From contig JAFGFV010000169.1 in assembly GCA_016930895.1 (NCBI GenBank), positions 1-5,809 of the forward strand: a DNA stretch of 5,809 nucleotides. Direction: 5' to 3'. Of this stretch, positions 5,378-5,809 are shown piece after piece. This stretch comes from Spirochaetales bacterium. GTDB lineage: Bacteria; Spirochaetota; Spirochaetia; SZUA-6; DRHE01. Made by a program: the position numbers and the translations under genes. Below the pieces are notes generated by a model. It made no database searches and was not told the DNA's origin. It saw only the letters and a program-made list of their open reading frames with translations. Each line of letters begins with the position of its first letter. Position 1 is the first letter of the stretch.

Positions 5378-5809
5378 ATGATCCACGTACCCGCACGGAC
5401 GATCCGCAGGGGACGCGCGGCCCTGCTGCCCGCGGCCGCGGCCTGCGGCGTGCTGCTGCTCGCGCAGTGCTCTCTCGATGACGGGAGCTTGATGGTTCGC
5501 CCGACCCACCTTGTCGGGGTGTTCCTGGTCCCCATGAGCGAAGCGAACCAAACCCACTCGGTGGCCCTCGGAGACGTGGACGACGACGGGGATCTGGATC
5601 TGGTGGTGGGCGATTACGATCAGCCCACCCGGATCTGGCTCAATGACGGCAGAGGGATGTTCGCCGACAGCGGCCAGGTCCTGCGGGAGTTCCCCATGCC
5701 CGAGGCCGAGACCTCCTTCGTAGCCCTGGCCGATCTGGACAACGACGGGGATCTGGATCTGGTGGAGTGCACATTCCCCTGGGGCGTTTTCGTGTACCGC
5801 AACAGCGGC
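5378..5809 (+). CDS. Secreted FG-GAP/VCBS repeat protein, N-terminal part (3' end beyond window)
   Basis: 144 codons are open from ATG 5378 (GGGAGG 5 bases upstream) to the window edge. Residues 1-31 form an export signal: a basic stretch (R7, R10, R11, R13), a hydrophobic core LLPAAAACGVLLLA and a cysteine (C31) in LLAQC. That resembles a lipobox, but Gln just before the Cys is unusual, so cleavage by the ordinary signal peptidase is also possible. Then come two repeats of the FG-GAP/VCBS (beta-propeller) type, each centred on a calcium-binding loop: DVDDDGDLDLV (66-76) and DLDNDGDLDLV (119-129), 53 residues apart, with the blade strand RIWLNDGRGMF between them. Such proteins are exported, bind Ca2+ and usually have several more repeats, giving an adhesion, sensing or enzyme-associated propeller; the specific role is unknown. 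Upstream lie its candidate promoter and palindrome. Confidence 0.88.
   Translation, partial: MIHVPARTIRRGRAALLPAAAACGVLLLAQCSLDDGSLMVRPTHLVGVFLVPMSEANQTHSVALGDVDDDGDLDLVVGDYDQPTRIWLNDGRGMFADSGQVLREFPMPEAETSFVALADLDNDGDLDLVECTFPWGVFVYRNSG
5583..5765 (+). repeat. 24-bp exact direct repeat marking two FG-GAP blades
   Basis: Positions 5583-5606 and 5742-5765 are identical, 159 bases (53 codons) apart. They encode the shared DDGDLDLV/NDGDLDLV calcium-loop core, so the repeat reflects propeller blade repetition. Identity at the DNA level, not only in protein, suggests recent duplication or gene conversion, though low codon diversity in GC-rich DNA also contributes. Confidence 0.75.

Noticed and set aside
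4783..5535. A 250-codon minus-strand frame across the divergent intergenic region
   Set aside because: Only the stretch near 4850-4940 resembles a protein family (the start of the DinB relic). The rest has no family pattern and crosses the start of the FG-GAP gene on the other strand.

Overview
GC-rich bacterial DNA from an organism I cannot place. Sigma-54 use, strong Shine-Dalgarno sites and the mix of families (GltS-type symporter, Gfo/Idh/MocA oxidoreductase, PchR-like AraC regulator, DinB protein with a zinc ribbon, FG-GAP repeat protein, IS91-like transposase) suggest an uncultured soil or sediment bacterium with a large genome. That placement is inference only.

Layout. (1) Positions 1-2292, minus strand: an apparently intact two-gene operon. 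It starts at a sigma-54 (-24/-12) promoter, followed by a sodium/glutamate-symporter-family transporter (479 aa) and, 12 bases further on, an extended short-chain dehydrogenase/epimerase that runs off the left edge. (2) Positions 2293-2914: no intact gene. There are two small perfect palindromes and a short, frame-broken relic of an IS91-like transposase on the minus strand. (3) Positions 2915-4967: three decayed genes in a row. These are a Gfo/Idh/MocA oxidoreductase (two amber stops, an apparent deletion of the catalytic Lys segment, one frameshift), an AraC/PchR-type regulator (frameshifts, lost sensor domain), and on the opposite strand a zinc-ribbon plus DinB protein (frameshifts, internal deletions, lost C-terminus). 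The last two meet tail to tail without a spacer. (4) Positions 4968-5377: a gene-free stretch with a consensus -10 box, a 15-bp palindrome and a purine-rich leader. (5) Positions 5378-5809: the 5' end of a secreted FG-GAP/VCBS repeat protein that runs off the right edge.

The transporter and dehydrogenase are probably expressed together under an enhancer-binding activator, as sigma-54 promoters require; no such activator is encoded here. The middle of the window looks like a gene graveyard between two functional cassettes, possibly linked to the transposase relic. I see no tRNA, rRNA, CRISPR array or convincing new multi-gene system. The most informative non-coding signals are the sigma-54 promoter and the palindrome upstream of the FG-GAP gene promoter.
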